Shown one piece after another: positions 36,302-47,015 of a DNA stretch of 64,000 bases; the first letter of the stretch is position 1, and each line of letters opens with the position of its first letter. The position numbers were made by a program, and so were the translations under genes. Under the pieces are notes generated by a model, which had not been told where the DNA came from, did no database searches, and saw only the letters and a program-made list of their open reading frames with translations. The stretch lies in the NCBI RefSeq assembly GCF_020176695.1, contig NZ_JAIWIA010000005.1, positions 62,001 through 126,000 of the forward strand, written 5' to 3'. Source of the DNA: Massilia sp. MS-15 (GTDB taxonomy: Bacteria > Pseudomonadota > Gammaproteobacteria > Burkholderiales > Burkholderiaceae_D).

Positions 36302-37159
36302 ATGCCGATGCTGGACAGGATACGGGAACTGATGGCGCCGCCGCCGGGCATGGCCTTCGACTTCAGCCAGCCGGCGGGCGAGCCGGCGCTGGCGCCGCGC
36401 GATGGCGTGGCCTGGCAGGTGTTCGCCAATCCGGTGGCGCTGTTCATCGGCGGGGTGGCCGCGGTGCTGCTCGAGCTGGCCGAGCCCTCGGTACGGGCCG
36501 GGGTGTGGGACCACAGCAGCTTCCGGCGCGACCCGGTGATGCGCCTGCGCCGCACCGGCTTCGCCGCCATGATGACGGTGTACGGCCCGCGCACGGCAGC
36601 CGAGGCGCTGATCGCGCGCGTGGTGCGCATGCACGGCCGGGTCGAGGGCAGCACCCCGGACGGCGGGCGCTACCATGCAAGCGATCCGCGCCTGCTCGAC
36701 TGGGTGCATGCGACCGCCACCTTCGGTTTCACCGAGGCCTATCACCGCTATGTGCGGGCGCTGTCGGCGGCCGAGAAGGATGCCGCCTTTGCCGAAGGCC
36801 GGCCGGCCGCCCTGCTGTATGGCGCCAGCGGTTCGCCCGCCAGCTGGCGCGAATGGGAAGCGCTGCTGGCCGCGACCGCGCCCGGCCTGCGCGGCTCGGA
36901 GACGCTGGCCGCCTTCCTGCACACCATGGGCGCGGCGCCGATCGCACCCGCGCCGCTGCGGCGGCTGCAGTCGCTGCTGCTGCGCGCCGCGGTGGAGATC
37001 GTGCCGGAGCCGGTGCGCTCGCTGCCGGAGCTACGCGGTCAAGGCCTGCGGCCCGGGGAGGGATGGCTGGTCGGCGCGCTGGCGCGCAGCGCCGGGCTGC
37101 TGCCGCTGGGCGACACGCCGCCGGTCCAGGCCGCGCGCCGCCTGGCGGCGCCAGCCTAG
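36302..37159 (+). CDS. DUF2236 (oxygenase MpaB-like) family protein
   Basis: 285 residues, start at MPMLDRIREL chosen for the GAGAAGGAG just upstream. Features of the family are WQVFANPVALFIGGVAAVLLELAEP, VWDHSSFRRDPVMRLRRTG, and the WVHATATFGFTEAYHRYV segment with the conserved histidine. Members include the latex-clearing protein and MpaB, which bind heme; the heme role here is inference. It is convergent with dapF (9 bases between stops) and lies 83 bases after the cupin. Confidence 0.85.
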   Translation: MPMLDRIRELMAPPPGMAFDFSQPAGEPALAPRDGVAWQVFANPVALFIGGVAAVLLELAEPSVRAGVWDHSSFRRDPVMRLRRTGFAAMMTVYGPRTAAEALIARVVRMHGRVEGSTPDGGRYHASDPRLLDWVHATATFGFTEAYHRYVRALSAAEKDAAFAEGRPAALLYGASGSPASWREWEALLAATAPGLRGSETLAAFLHTMGAAPIAPAPLRRLQSLLLRAAVEIVPEPVRSLPELRGQGLRPGEGWLVGALARSAGLLPLGDTPPVQAARRLAAPA

Positions 37160-37168
37160 CGCGCCGCG

Positions 37169-38020
37169 TCAAATCTCGATGGCGCCTTCGAACACGGTCA
37201 CGGCCGGACCGCTCAGGTAGACCGGCTGGCCGGGGCCGTCCCAAGCAATGCTGAGTTCGCCTCCCCGGGCCGCGACCCGTACCGGCGAGTCGAGCAAGCC
37301 GCGCCGGATGCCGGCCACAACGGCCGCGCAGGCGCCGGTGCCGCAGGCCAGGGTTTCGCCGGCGCCGCGCTCGAAGACGCGCAGCCTGATGTGATGGCGG
37401 TCGACCACCTGCATGAAGCCGGCGTTGACCTTGTTCGGGAAGCGCGGGTGGGTCTCGATCGCGGGACCCAGCGTTGCCACCGGGGCGCTGTCCACATCCT
37501 CGACCACCTGCACCGCGTGCGGATTGCCCATCGAGACCACCGACAGGAACACGGTCTTGCCACCCAGCGGCAGCGGCCAGGTGGTGTCCGCACCCTCGGC
37601 CCGGGCGGCCAGGCCGGCACTGTCGAAGGGCACCTCGGCCGGGTCGAGGCGCGGCGCGCCCATGTCCACGGTGACGCTGCCATCGTCCTCGAGACGCGGG
37701 GCGATGACGCCTTTCATGGTCTCGACGCGGATGCTGCGCTCGCCCGACAAACCCTTGTCGCTGACGAAGCGGGCGAAGGCGCGCGCGCCATTGCCGCACT
37801 GTTCGACTTCACCGCCGTCGCTGTTGAAGATGCGGTAGCGGAAGTCGACGCCGGCCGATCGCGGGCGCTCCACCACCAGGATCTGGTCGGCGCCGATGCC
37901 GAAGCGGCGGTCGGCCAGGCGGCGCCACTGCTCCGCGCTCAGGTCCACTTCCTGGTGGATGGCGTCGATGACGATGAAGTCGTTGCCCGCACCGTGCATC
38001 TTGGTGAATTTCAGTTTCAT
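37169..38020 (-). CDS. dapF: Diaminopimelate epimerase
   Basis: 283 residues. Converts LL- to meso-diaminopimelate for lysine and peptidoglycan synthesis. The two catalytic cysteines are in [13 protein letters not shown] (near residue 74) and [13 protein letters not shown] (near 222). The start [15 protein letters not shown] is canonical. Upstream on the same strand are two lipid A type acyltransferases, 17 bases away. In E. coli the gene is followed by yigA and xerC; here that pair is displaced by 5.4 kb. Confidence 0.97.
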   Translation of the reverse strand: MKLKFTKMHGAGNDFIVIDAIHQEVDLSAEQWRRLADRRFGIGADQILVVERPRSAGVDFRYRIFNSDGGEVEQCGNGARAFARFVSDKGLSGERSIRVETMKGVIAPRLEDDGSVTVDMGAPRLDPAEVPFDSAGLAARAEGADTTWPLPLGGKTVFLSVVSMGNPHAVQVVEDVDSAPVATLGPAIETHPRFPNKVNAGFMQVVDRHHIRLRVFERGAGETLACGTGACAAVVAGIRRGLLDSPVRVAARGGELSIAWDGPGQPVYLSGPAVTVFEGAIEI

Positions 38021-38037
38021 GTTTCGGTCCTGCTTCA

Positions 38038-38901
38038 TCAATCGTAGAACGAGGGCTCGCCCGGCGGCCGGGTCTTGAAGCGTTTATGGGTCCAGAAGTA
38101 TTCGGCCGGCGCCTCGCGCACGCGCTCCTCGATGAAGGCGTTCATGCGGCGCGTCGCCTCGACCATGTCGTCGCCCGGGTAATTCTCCCACGCCGGGTAG
38201 AAACGCACACGCCAGCCCCGGTAGTCCGGCAGGTAGGTGGCGACCACCGGGATCACCTTGGCGCCGGTGGTGGCGGCGATGCGGCCCAGCGCGGTGAGGG
38301 TCGCGGCCGGGATGCCGAAGAAGGGCACGAACTCGGCATCCTTTTCGCCAAAGTCCATGTCTGGCAGCATGAAGTAGGGCAGGCCGTCGCGCAGTGCGCG
38401 CAGGATCGGCTTGATGCCTTCCTTGCGCGTCACCAGGCGCACCGGGCCATAGCGTTCGCGGCCGTGGCGCAGCAATTTGTCGAAGGCTTCGTTCTTTTGC
38501 GGCACGTACATGCTGCACACGGGGATCACGCGCGCCGCCACGCCGGCCACGTCCAGGCACACGAAGTGCGGGCACAGCAGGATGGTGGGGCCGCTTTCCA
38601 TCTCGGCCTGCGGCACGCCTGGCTCGACATGGATGTAGCTGCGCACGCGCTCTTCCGGCGCCCACCACAGGATCGCGCGCTCGAAGATGCTGCGCGCATA
38701 GGCGCGGAAGTGCTGCTTCGCGATCGCATGGCGCTCGCTGTCCGACTTTTCGGGCATGCACAGGCGCAAATTGGTCAGCGTGATGCGGCGGCGCTTGCCC
38801 ATGATCAGGAACATCAGGCTGCCGACCGCTTCGCCGAGGCGCCCCAGGATGGGCAGCGGCAGGAAGTGCAGCAGCCACAGTAAACCGAGCAGGAGCCTCA
38901 T
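38038..38901 (-). CDS. Lipid A biosynthesis acyltransferase, LpxL/HtrB family (second copy)
   Basis: 287 residues. An N-terminal membrane helix (about 1-20), the acyltransferase HX4D motif in [12 protein letters not shown] (near residue 112), and LPDMDFG later are family hallmarks. It transfers an acyl chain to a Kdo-lipid A intermediate at the inner membrane; chain and position are not predictable here. Its start overlaps the stop of the upstream acyltransferase (ATGA), so the pair are co-translated, and dapF follows. Confidence 0.9.
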   Translation of the reverse strand: MRLLLGLLWLLHFLPLPILGRLGEAVGSLMFLIMGKRRRITLTNLRLCMPEKSDSERHAIAKQHFRAYARSIFERAILWWAPEERVRSYIHVEPGVPQAEMESGPTILLCPHFVCLDVAGVAARVIPVCSMYVPQKNEAFDKLLRHGRERYGPVRLVTRKEGIKPILRALRDGLPYFMLPDMDFGEKDAEFVPFFGIPAATLTALGRIAATTGAKVIPVVATYLPDYRGWRVRFYPAWENYPGDDMVEATRRMNAFIEERVREAPAEYFWTHKRFKTRPPGEPSFYD

Positions 38902-39749
38902 GCCGCGGCTCCGCTTTCCGGGCCGGCCACGCCTTCCGGCTGCTTGTAGCGGTTGTAGCTCCAGAAGTACTGGGCCGGGCAGCGCGCGATCAGCTGCTCC
39001 ATGGCGCGGTTGATCGATGCCGCCTGCTCGGCGGCGCTGCCGTCCAGGCTGCCCTCGAAGGGCACGAAGCGCACGGTGTAGCCGCGGCCGCGCGGCAGGC
39101 GCTCGGCGTACACCAGCAGGATGTCGGCCTTGCCCAGCTGGGCCAGCTTGGCAGGCAGGGTCATGGTATAGGCGCTGCGGCCGAACCAGGGCGCCCACAC
39201 GCCTTCGCCTTCCTGCGGCACCTGGTCGGGCAGCAGGCCGATCGGCTGGCCCGCCTTGAGGGTCTTGGCCAGGATGCGCACGCCGGCCAGGGTGGCCGGG
39301 GCCAGGTGCAGGTTATGGCGCGCGCGCGCGCCTTCGACCAGGGGTTTCAGGGCGCTCTTGCGCGGCGGACGGTACATCACGGTGAGCGCCGTGTGCAGCG
39401 CGATCTGCTGGGCCGTCATTTCGAAGCAGCCCAGGTGCGGGGTCAGGAACACGATGCCGCGGCCGGCGTCGAGGCGCTGCTGCACCAGCTCCCAGTTCTC
39501 GACGCTGGCGTGGCGCGCCACCCGCTGCGGGTCCGCGCACCAGACGAAGGCGAGTTCGATGATGGCCTTGCCGGCTTCGGCGACGGCCGCGTTCAGCTGG
39601 CTTTCATAGCCGGCCTGGGCCAGGTTGGCGCGCAGGCGGCGGCGGTAGGAACCGGACGATAAATAGACGAGCCAGCCGAGGCCCGCGCCGAGAGCATGCA
39701 AAAACGGCAATGGAAATACCGATAGTGCACGGAATAAAAGAACTAACAT
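38898..39749 (-). CDS. Lipid A biosynthesis acyltransferase, LpxL/HtrB family (first copy)
   Basis: 283 residues from MLVLLFRALSVFPLPFLHALG, a membrane helix. The HX4E motif is in LTPHLGCFEMTA (near residue 109), and LLPDQVPQEGEGVWAPWFGR and AQYFWSYNRYK agree with the family. It likely adds a secondary acyl chain to lipid A, paired with the downstream copy; the two differ enough to act on different positions. Divergent from metK with 200 bases between. Confidence 0.9.
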   Translation of the reverse strand: MLVLLFRALSVFPLPFLHALGAGLGWLVYLSSGSYRRRLRANLAQAGYESQLNAAVAEAGKAIIELAFVWCADPQRVARHASVENWELVQQRLDAGRGIVFLTPHLGCFEMTAQQIALHTALTVMYRPPRKSALKPLVEGARARHNLHLAPATLAGVRILAKTLKAGQPIGLLPDQVPQEGEGVWAPWFGRSAYTMTLPAKLAQLGKADILLVYAERLPRGRGYTVRFVPFEGSLDGSAAEQAASINRAMEQLIARCPAQYFWSYNRYKQPEGVAGPESGAAA

Positions 39750-39949
39750 GCGATTGATCAGGCTTGAACGAGGTGGGCAAGGTAGAGCAAAATTCCCGAA
39801 GGAAGCGTAAAATACCACTTTATGCAGGATCCGCCGAGTTAATAGACAACTTGCGAAGCGGAATATAAATGTCGCTAAAGCGTCGCAGGCACCCGTTGCT
39901 GCGGCATCTCATCCAACACCGTACAACCGCAGCAGTAACTGGAGCCCAC

Positions 39950-41116
39950 ATGTCCAACGACTACCTCTTCACCTCCGAATCCGTCTCGGAAGGCCATCCC
40001 GACAAGGTCGCCGACCAGATTTCCGACGCCATCCTCGACGCCATCCTGGAACAGGATCCGCGCGCGCGCGTCGCCGCCGAAACCCTGTGCAACACCGGCC
40101 TGGTGGTGCTGGCGGGTGAAATCACCACCCACGCCAACGTCGACTACATCACGGTGGCGCGCAACACCATCAAGCGCATCGGCTACGACAACACCGACTA
40201 CGGTATCGACTACAAGGGCTGCGCCGTGCTGGTCGCCTACGACAAGCAGTCGCCCGACATCGCCCAGGGCGTGGACGAAGGCGCCGGACTCGACCTCGAC
40301 CAGGGCGCGGGGGACCAGGGCCTGATGTTCGGCTATGCCTGCGACGAGACCCCGGAACTGATGCCGGCCGCTATCTATTATTCGCACCGCCTGGTCGAGC
40401 GCCAGTCGCAGCTGCGCAAGGATGGCCGCCTGCCGTGGCTGCGTCCGGACGCCAAGTCGCAGGTCACCCTGCGCTACGTCGACGGCCGCCCGGTCGCCGT
40501 GGACACCGTGGTGCTCTCCACCCAGCACCACCCGGACGTGAGCCACTCGCAGATCGAGGAAGCGGTGATCGAAGAGATCATCAAGCCGACCCTGCCGCGC
40601 GAGTGGCTGGAAGGCACCCGCTACCTGGTCAACCCGACCGGCCGCTTCGTCATCGGCGGTCCGCAGGGCGACTGCGGCCTGACCGGCCGCAAGATCATCG
40701 TCGACACCTACGGTGGCGCGGCCCCGCACGGCGGCGGCGCCTTCTCCGGCAAGGACCCGTCCAAGGTCGACCGCTCGGCCGCCTATGCCGCGCGCTACGT
40801 GGCCAAGAACATCGTGGCCGCCGGCCTGGCGCGCCAGTGCCAGGTGCAGGTCAGCTACGCGATCGGCGTGGCCAAGCCGATCAACATCACCGTCTACACC
40901 GAAGGCACCGGCGTCATCCCGGATGAAAAGATCGCCCAGCTGGTGATGGAGCACTTCGACCTGCGCCCGAAAGGCATCGTCCAGATGCTCGACCTGCTGC
41001 GCCCGATCTACTGCAAGACCGCCGCCTATGGCCATTTCGGCCGCGAAGAGCCCGAGTTCACCTGGGAGCGCACCGACAAGGCGGCCCTGCTGCGCGCCGA
41101 GGCCGGCCTGGCCTGA
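39950..41116 (+). CDS. metK: S-adenosylmethionine synthase
   Basis: 388 residues. Makes SAM from methionine and ATP in the cytosol. Start [22 protein letters not shown] with CTGGAG upstream. [12 protein letters not shown] and [20 protein letters not shown] (the ATP and metal sites) are intact. The 200-base upstream gap holds no recognisable SAM riboswitch. It is followed by the SAH riboswitch and ahcY, so production and recycling of SAM are linked in one locus. Confidence 0.98.
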   Translation: MSNDYLFTSESVSEGHPDKVADQISDAILDAILEQDPRARVAAETLCNTGLVVLAGEITTHANVDYITVARNTIKRIGYDNTDYGIDYKGCAVLVAYDKQSPDIAQGVDEGAGLDLDQGAGDQGLMFGYACDETPELMPAAIYYSHRLVERQSQLRKDGRLPWLRPDAKSQVTLRYVDGRPVAVDTVVLSTQHHPDVSHSQIEEAVIEEIIKPTLPREWLEGTRYLVNPTGRFVIGGPQGDCGLTGRKIIVDTYGGAAPHGGGAFSGKDPSKVDRSAAYAARYVAKNIVAAGLARQCQVQVSYAIGVAKPINITVYTEGTGVIPDEKIAQLVMEHFDLRPKGIVQMLDLLRPIYCKTAAYGHFGREEPEFTWERTDKAALLRAEAGLA

Positions 41117-41183
41117 GCCCGAACCCGGTCCCGGTCCGGGCCGGCTTCGGCCGGTCGATTACCGGGCGCGGCGGGATCACCAC

Positions 41184-41207
41184 AGTGGCGGCCGCTGCGC
41201 CGCCACT
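41184..41207 (+). terminator. Hairpin between metK and the SAH riboswitch
   Basis: Perfect 9-bp stem AGTGGCGGC / GCCGCCACT with a 6-base loop. It sits 67 bases after metK and 19 before the riboswitch. No T-run follows, so termination is uncertain. Confidence 0.4.
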
Positions 41208-41226
41208 CATGGTAAACTCGCCTATT

Positions 41227-41289
41227 CCGAGGAGCGTTGCGACGAAGATGCCCATCTTCGCCAGGCTCGGATATCAACACCGCGCTCAC
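41227..41289 (+). promoter_or_regulatory. S-adenosylhomocysteine (SAH) riboswitch upstream of ahcY
   Basis: The sequence opens CCGAGGAGCGTTGCGAC, continues through a short hairpin (GAAGATG/CATCTTC) to GCCAGGCTCGG, and closes with the distal CGCTCAC. These are the conserved blocks of the known SAH riboswitch in the same order. CCGAG pairs with CTCGG and GAGCG pairs with CGCTC as the pseudoknot. Known examples raise expression when SAH accumulates. The element ends 34 bases before the ahcY ATG. Confidence 0.92.
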
Positions 41290-41322
41290 GTTACTTTTTT
41301 CAACCATTGAAAGGAGGGCGTG

Positions 41323-42738
<1,416 letters not shown>

Positions 42739-42754
42739 TCGATTCCTGACCATG

Positions 42755-42787
42755 CGGGCGCTGCGTTCAAACCGGCGCCCGTTTTTT
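42755..42787 (+). terminator. Intrinsic terminator of ahcY
   Basis: CGGGCGC and GCGCCCG form a 7-bp stem around a 13-base loop, followed directly by six T residues. Confidence 0.88.
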
Positions 42788-42846
42788 CAACAGCCGGGCA
42801 TTTCGGCCGCATGCCGGAACGCCCGCGTACCACGAAAGCCGATGCG

Positions 42847-43203
42847 ATGCGCCTCCTCATTACCTGGCTGATCAATGCCGCCGCCCTGATGGCCCTGCCA
42901 TTTCTGATGTCGTCCGTTTCCGTGTCCAATTTCACGAGCGCGCTGATCGCCGCGCTCGTGCTCGGGCTGGTCAATACCCTGATCCGCCCGGTGCTGGTGA
43001 TCCTGACCCTGCCGGTCACCGTGCTGTCGCTGGGCCTGTTCATCCTGGTCATCAACGCCTTCCTGTTCTGGATGGTGTCGCGCTGGGTCGATGGCTTCAA
43101 CGTCGGCGGATTCGGTTCGGCCTTCATCGCCGCCATCCTGTACAGCATCATTTCGTGGGCGCTCTCTGCCTTGCTTCTCAAAGACAAAGATGGAAACTCC
43201 TAA
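42847..43203 (+). CDS. Small membrane protein, phage holin 4-like superfamily
   Basis: 118 residues from MRLLITWLINAAALM. Four predicted transmembrane segments (about 2-20, 27-46, 52-75, 88-112) with NTLIRPVLVILTLPVTVLSLGLF as the family signature. Despite the family name there is no phage context: in Burkholderiales this gene sits between ahcY and metF. It overlaps metF by 14 bases, pointing to co-expression. Function unknown. Confidence 0.85.
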   Translation: MRLLITWLINAAALMALPFLMSSVSVSNFTSALIAALVLGLVNTLIRPVLVILTLPVTVLSLGLFILVINAFLFWMVSRWVDGFNVGGFGSAFIAAILYSIISWALSALLLKDKDGNS

Positions 43204-44020
43204 TTTCAGTATCGAGTTCTTTCCGCCCAAAACGGAAGAGGGTGCGCAGAAGCTGCGCGCCGTACGCCAGAAACTGGCTGAACTTCGCCCGACCTATTTT
43301 TCGGTGACCTTCGGCGCCGGCGGCACCACCCAGCAGGGCACGCTGCAGACCGTGCTCGAGATCAAGGCCGAAGGCCACCAGGCCGCACCCCACCTGTCCT
43401 GCGTGGGCGGCAACCGCGCGTCGCTGCGCGCCATCCTGCAGCAGTTCCAGGACCATGGCATCCGGCGCCTGGTGGCGCTGCGCGGCGACCTGCCGAGCGG
43501 CTATGGCGGCGGCGGCGAATTCCGCTACGCCAGCGAGCTGGTCGAATTCATCCGCCAGGAAACCGGCGACTGGTTCCACATCGAAGTGGCGGCCTATCCG
43601 GAAATGCACCCGCAGGCCCGCTCGCCCCAGGACGACCTGCAAGCCTTCGCGCGCAAGGTCCAGGCCGGCGCGAACGCCGCGATCACCCAGTATTTCTACA
43701 ATGCCGACGCCTACTTCGACTTCGTCGACAGTGCCCGCAGGCTGGGGGTGGACGTGCCGATCGTGCCGGGCATCATGCCGATTACCAACTACACCCAGCT
43801 GATGCGCTTCTCGGACATGTGCGGCGCCGAGATCCCGCGCTGGGTGCGCAACCGGCTGGCCAGCTTCGGCGACGATTCGGCCTCGATCAAGGCCTTCGGC
43901 CTGGACGTGGTCACCAGCCTGTGCGAGCGCCTGCTGGCCGGCGGTGCGCCGGGGCTGCATTTCTACAGCATGAACCAGGCCGTGGCGACCACGGCGATCT
44001 GGCAGCGGCTGGTGAAATAA
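43190..44020 (+). CDS. metF: 5,10-methylenetetrahydrofolate reductase
   Basis: 276 residues. Reduces methylene-THF to methyl-THF, the methyl donor for methionine synthesis, using FAD. Start METPNFSIEFFPPKTEEG. The catalytic glutamate is in EFFPPK, LVALRGDLP and the FAD-binding ITQYFYNADAYFDF are present. The length is typical of the bacterial form. Together with metK and ahcY it completes the methyl cycle in this locus. Confidence 0.97.
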   Translation: METPNFSIEFFPPKTEEGAQKLRAVRQKLAELRPTYFSVTFGAGGTTQQGTLQTVLEIKAEGHQAAPHLSCVGGNRASLRAILQQFQDHGIRRLVALRGDLPSGYGGGGEFRYASELVEFIRQETGDWFHIEVAAYPEMHPQARSPQDDLQAFARKVQAGANAAITQYFYNADAYFDFVDSARRLGVDVPIVPGIMPITNYTQLMRFSDMCGAEIPRWVRNRLASFGDDSASIKAFGLDVVTSLCERLLAGGAPGLHFYSMNQAVATTAIWQRLVK

Positions 44021-44069
44021 GCGACGGCGCGGCGGCGATCTGGCGCCGGTGTCCGATCCGCCGCGTCCC

Positions 44070-44239
44070 GTAGGGTGGGCGGCTCTACCTGTGCCGGATG
44101 GTCGGTCGCACAAGCAAGGCCGCCCACGCGTCCAGGCACTGCCCGGAGAGCCGCACAGGCAGCATCACCGTGATGTGGACGCGTGGGCGGCGCCCAGGGC
44201 GCGGCTATCCACTCACCACGATGGAGCCGCCCACCCTAC
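44070..44239. repeat. Full copy of a palindromic intergenic repeat
   Basis: Four modules in order: GTAGGGTGGGCGGC at the left end, GCCGCCCACGCGT, ACGCGTGGGCGGC, and GCCGCCCACCCTAC at the right end. The outer and inner modules pair to give two hairpins, or one large one. The right end read on the minus strand supplies the TAG stop (44238-44236) of the 5-formyltetrahydrofolate cyclo-ligase gene. The copy at 51293 has the same plan. Confidence 0.85.
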
Positions 44240-44835
44240 AGCTCCGTGACGATCCGATCGAGCGGAATGTCATGCTCCCCGATGGCGAACTGCGCCTGCT
44301 GGCACGTATACGCGACGCCCAGCGTGCGCGGCCGCGGTGGCGCGGCCAGGGTCCTGTCATAAAACCCCCCGCCATAGCCCAGGCGGTAGCCGCGCGCATC
44401 GAAGCCCAGGCAGGGTACCAAGAGCGCATCCGGGCGCGCCACCAGCCGTCGCTCGGCCGGCACTGCCACCCCCAGGCTGTCGGCCACGGTCGGCTCACCC
44501 GGCACCCATTCGGCAAAACCGAGCGCCGCGTCGCGTGCCAGTACCACCGGCAAGGCCAGCCGTACGCCCGCCTCGGCCAATTCCGCGTAGGCTGGACGCA
44601 AGTCCGGCTCGCCCGCAAGCGGCCAGTACACCCCCAGCACCGCGCCGGGATCGGCATGCCACCAGGCCAGCACCCTGGCGCCAATCCGGTCGTCCCAGAC
44701 GCGCCTGGTGGCGGGATCGATGGCGCGGCGCCGGTCTTTCAGGGTCCGGCGCAACTGTGGTTTATCGGTCAGGAGGCTTGCGCCCGTGCCTGGCGGGAGC
44801 CCGGGGGCACATGGTATTCTTGATTCGCCGGTCAT
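44236..44835 (-). CDS. 5-formyltetrahydrofolate cyclo-ligase
   Basis: 199 residues from [12 protein letters not shown]. The family signatures are an N-terminal basic helix ([15 protein letters not shown]), [15 protein letters not shown], and the C-terminal [15 protein letters not shown] near residue 157-171, which binds ATP. It converts 5-formyl-THF to methenyl-THF, so it serves the same folate pool as metF. The last two codons are followed by a TAG that belongs to the intergenic repeat. It is divergent from the lytic transglycosylase gene (32 bases apart). Confidence 0.93.
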   Translation of the reverse strand: MTGESRIPCAPGLPPGTGASLLTDKPQLRRTLKDRRRAIDPATRRVWDDRIGARVLAWWHADPGAVLGVYWPLAGEPDLRPAYAELAEAGVRLALPVVLARDAALGFAEWVPGEPTVADSLGVAVPAERRLVARPDALLVPCLGFDARGYRLGYGGGFYDRTLAAPPRPRTLGVAYTCQQAQFAIGEHDIPLDRIVTEL

Positions 44836-44867
44836 GGTATGAATGCAGCGTACAGTGAGAGTTGTGG

Positions 44868-46901
44868 ATGTTTCAATCGAAATTGACAACCGGCGTCATG
44901 CCGGCCGCCCTTGCCTTCGTTATCGCCAGTTGGACGCTGCCGCTTGGCGCAGTCCATGCAGAACCCCTCCCAGCCGCCCAGGGCGTAGCACCCGTCCCCG
45001 CCGGCGCGCCGTCCGTACCGATCATGCCGGGCGCCCCCACGACGGATGCGCGCGCCGACGATGACAACTTCCTGCTGCTGCGCGAAGCGGCGCGCCAGAA
45101 CGATGCGGCGCGCGTCAATGCGCTCGCCTCACGCCTGCCGGGGAACTATCCGCTGGCGTCCTATGTCGACTATTATCGTCTGAAACCCCGGCTGCGCGAC
45201 GCCGCGCCCGATGAGGTGCGCGAGGTCCTGCGCCGCCACGAAGGCACCGTCGTGGCCGAACAGCTGCGCAGCGAATGGCTGCTCGAGCTGGGCCGGCGCC
45301 GCGACTGGGCCGGTTTCGAGCGCGAAGCGGGGCAGCTGGCGCGCGGCGACAACCTGCAGATACGCTGCTATGCCCTGCTGGCGCGCGCCAGCCGCGGCGA
45401 ACAGGTGGGGCAGGAAGCCCGGGCCCTGCTCGGCAATCCGCCCGCCTACGGCGAAGCCTGCGCGGCGCTGGTCGCGCAGCTGTCGCAGTCCGGCCAGTTC
45501 AGCGAAGCCGACCTGCTGTGGCAGCTGCGCCTGGCCGGCGAAGCCGATGCCACCGGTCCGGCGCGCCGCATCGCGCTGCTGCTCGGTGCCTCCGACACCC
45601 GGGCCGCCCAGGCCGTCGACGTGCCGGCGGTCGCGATGGCGCGCGGCATCGGCAACACCCGCGCCGAGCGCGCCATCTACCTGGTGGCGGTCGGACGCAT
45701 GGCGCGCACCAGCCTGAAGCTGGCGACCGTGGGCCTGCAGAAGAACAGTCCGAAGCTGAGCCCCGAGGAGCGCGCCATCGGCTGGGCCAGCATCGCGCAC
45801 GCCGCCTCGATCGCGCTGGCGCCGGAGGCCGCCACCTATTGGCAGCGCGCGCATGGCGTGCCGCTGACCAATGAACAGCTGCAGTGGCAAACCCGGATCG
45901 CCCTGCGCCATGGCAACTGGAAACTGGTGCGCGCCAGTATCGAGGCGATGCCGCCGGCCTTGCGCGCGGAGAGCGCCTGGACCTACTGGCTGGCGCGCGC
46001 CGACAGGCATGAGGGCCGCACGCAGGAAGCGAATGCCGTGTTCGAGCGGATCGCCAGCCCGCACCACTTCTACGGCCAGCTCGCGCTCGATGAGCTCGGC
46101 CGGCAGGTGGTGGCGCCGGCCCCGGTGCCGCCCGTCACAGCGGCGGAGGTGGCGGCGGTTGGCGCCAACCCGAGCCTGCAACGGGCGCTGAGGTTCTACG
46201 CCTTGCGCCTGCGCGCCGAAGGCAACCGCGAATGGAGCTGGGGCCTGCACGGCATGACCGACCGCCAGCTGCTGGCTGCCGGAGAACTCGCGCGCCGTAA
46301 CGAACTGCTCGACCGTACCGTCGAGACCTCGCTGCGCACACGCACCGAGTTCGACTATGCACAGCGCTTTCCGGCGCCGCACCTGGAGGTGCTGCAGCCA
46401 GCCGCGCAAAGCCTGGGCCTGGACAAGGCCTGGGTATACGGCCTGATCCGCCAGGAGTCGCGCTTCATCACCGATGCACGTTCCGGCGTCGGTGCGTCCG
46501 GCCTGATGCAGGTGATGCCTGCCACCGGCAAGTGGGTGGCGGCCAAGATCGGCATGGACAACTTCGTGCACGGCATGCTGAACGACCTGCGGACCAACAT
46601 CACGCTCGGCGCCAACTACATGAACATGGTGCTGGAAAACTTTGACGGCGACGAGATCCTGGCCACGGCGGCCTACAATGCCGGGCCTTCGCGTGCGCGC
46701 GCCTGGCGCGCCAGGCTCGACGCGCCGATGGAGGGTGCGGTCTTTGTCGAGAGCATTCCGTTCTCCGAGACCCGCAATTACGTGCGTAACGTGCTGGCCA
46801 ATGCCACCAACTACGCCGCCGTGTTCGAGAACAAGCCGCAGTCGATCCGGACCCGCCTGCGTCCGGTGCAGCCGCGCGCCCGCGCCGCCTTCCTGCCTTG
46901 A
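44868..46901 (+). CDS. Soluble lytic murein transglycosylase, Slt family
   Basis: 677 residues from the ATG at 44868. A signal peptide (cleavage near AVHA-E), a long alpha-superhelical region (about 60-500), and a C-terminal SLT domain (about 520-615). The domain has [19 protein letters not shown] (catalytic glutamate in RQESRF) and [14 protein letters not shown], then [13 protein letters not shown] and [12 protein letters not shown]. It cleaves peptidoglycan with formation of 1,6-anhydromuramyl ends in the periplasm. The E. coli counterpart is about 645 residues. Confidence 0.95.
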   Translation: MFQSKLTTGVMPAALAFVIASWTLPLGAVHAEPLPAAQGVAPVPAGAPSVPIMPGAPTTDARADDDNFLLLREAARQNDAARVNALASRLPGNYPLASYVDYYRLKPRLRDAAPDEVREVLRRHEGTVVAEQLRSEWLLELGRRRDWAGFEREAGQLARGDNLQIRCYALLARASRGEQVGQEARALLGNPPAYGEACAALVAQLSQSGQFSEADLLWQLRLAGEADATGPARRIALLLGASDTRAAQAVDVPAVAMARGIGNTRAERAIYLVAVGRMARTSLKLATVGLQKNSPKLSPEERAIGWASIAHAASIALAPEAATYWQRAHGVPLTNEQLQWQTRIALRHGNWKLVRASIEAMPPALRAESAWTYWLARADRHEGRTQEANAVFERIASPHHFYGQLALDELGRQVVAPAPVPPVTAAEVAAVGANPSLQRALRFYALRLRAEGNREWSWGLHGMTDRQLLAAGELARRNELLDRTVETSLRTRTEFDYAQRFPAPHLEVLQPAAQSLGLDKAWVYGLIRQESRFITDARSGVGASGLMQVMPATGKWVAAKIGMDNFVHGMLNDLRTNITLGANYMNMVLENFDGDEILATAAYNAGPSRARAWRARLDAPMEGAVFVESIPFSETRNYVRNVLANATNYAAVFENKPQSIRTRLRPVQPRARAAFLP

Positions 46902-47015
46902 GGGCCCCGCGCGCGCGAACGCAAGCCTTGACAGCGGCGGCGGGGGGAATCAAGCTCACATCGGGCGTGCCGGACGATGCCGCGCCCCCCTACCATGACG
47001 CACAACCAGGACACC

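Noticed and set aside
39750-39949. Possible SAM riboswitch upstream of metK
   Set aside because: No match to SAM-I, SAM-II or SAM-IV conserved blocks could be traced; only a promoter-like TTGAAC was seen.
42847-43203. Holin-like gene considered as a prophage sign
   Set aside because: No other phage gene is near, and the gene overlaps metF as in other Burkholderiales.
44021-44235. Gap after metF considered as a small gene
   Set aside because: The short frames there are composed of the palindromic repeat modules and lack ribosome-binding sites.
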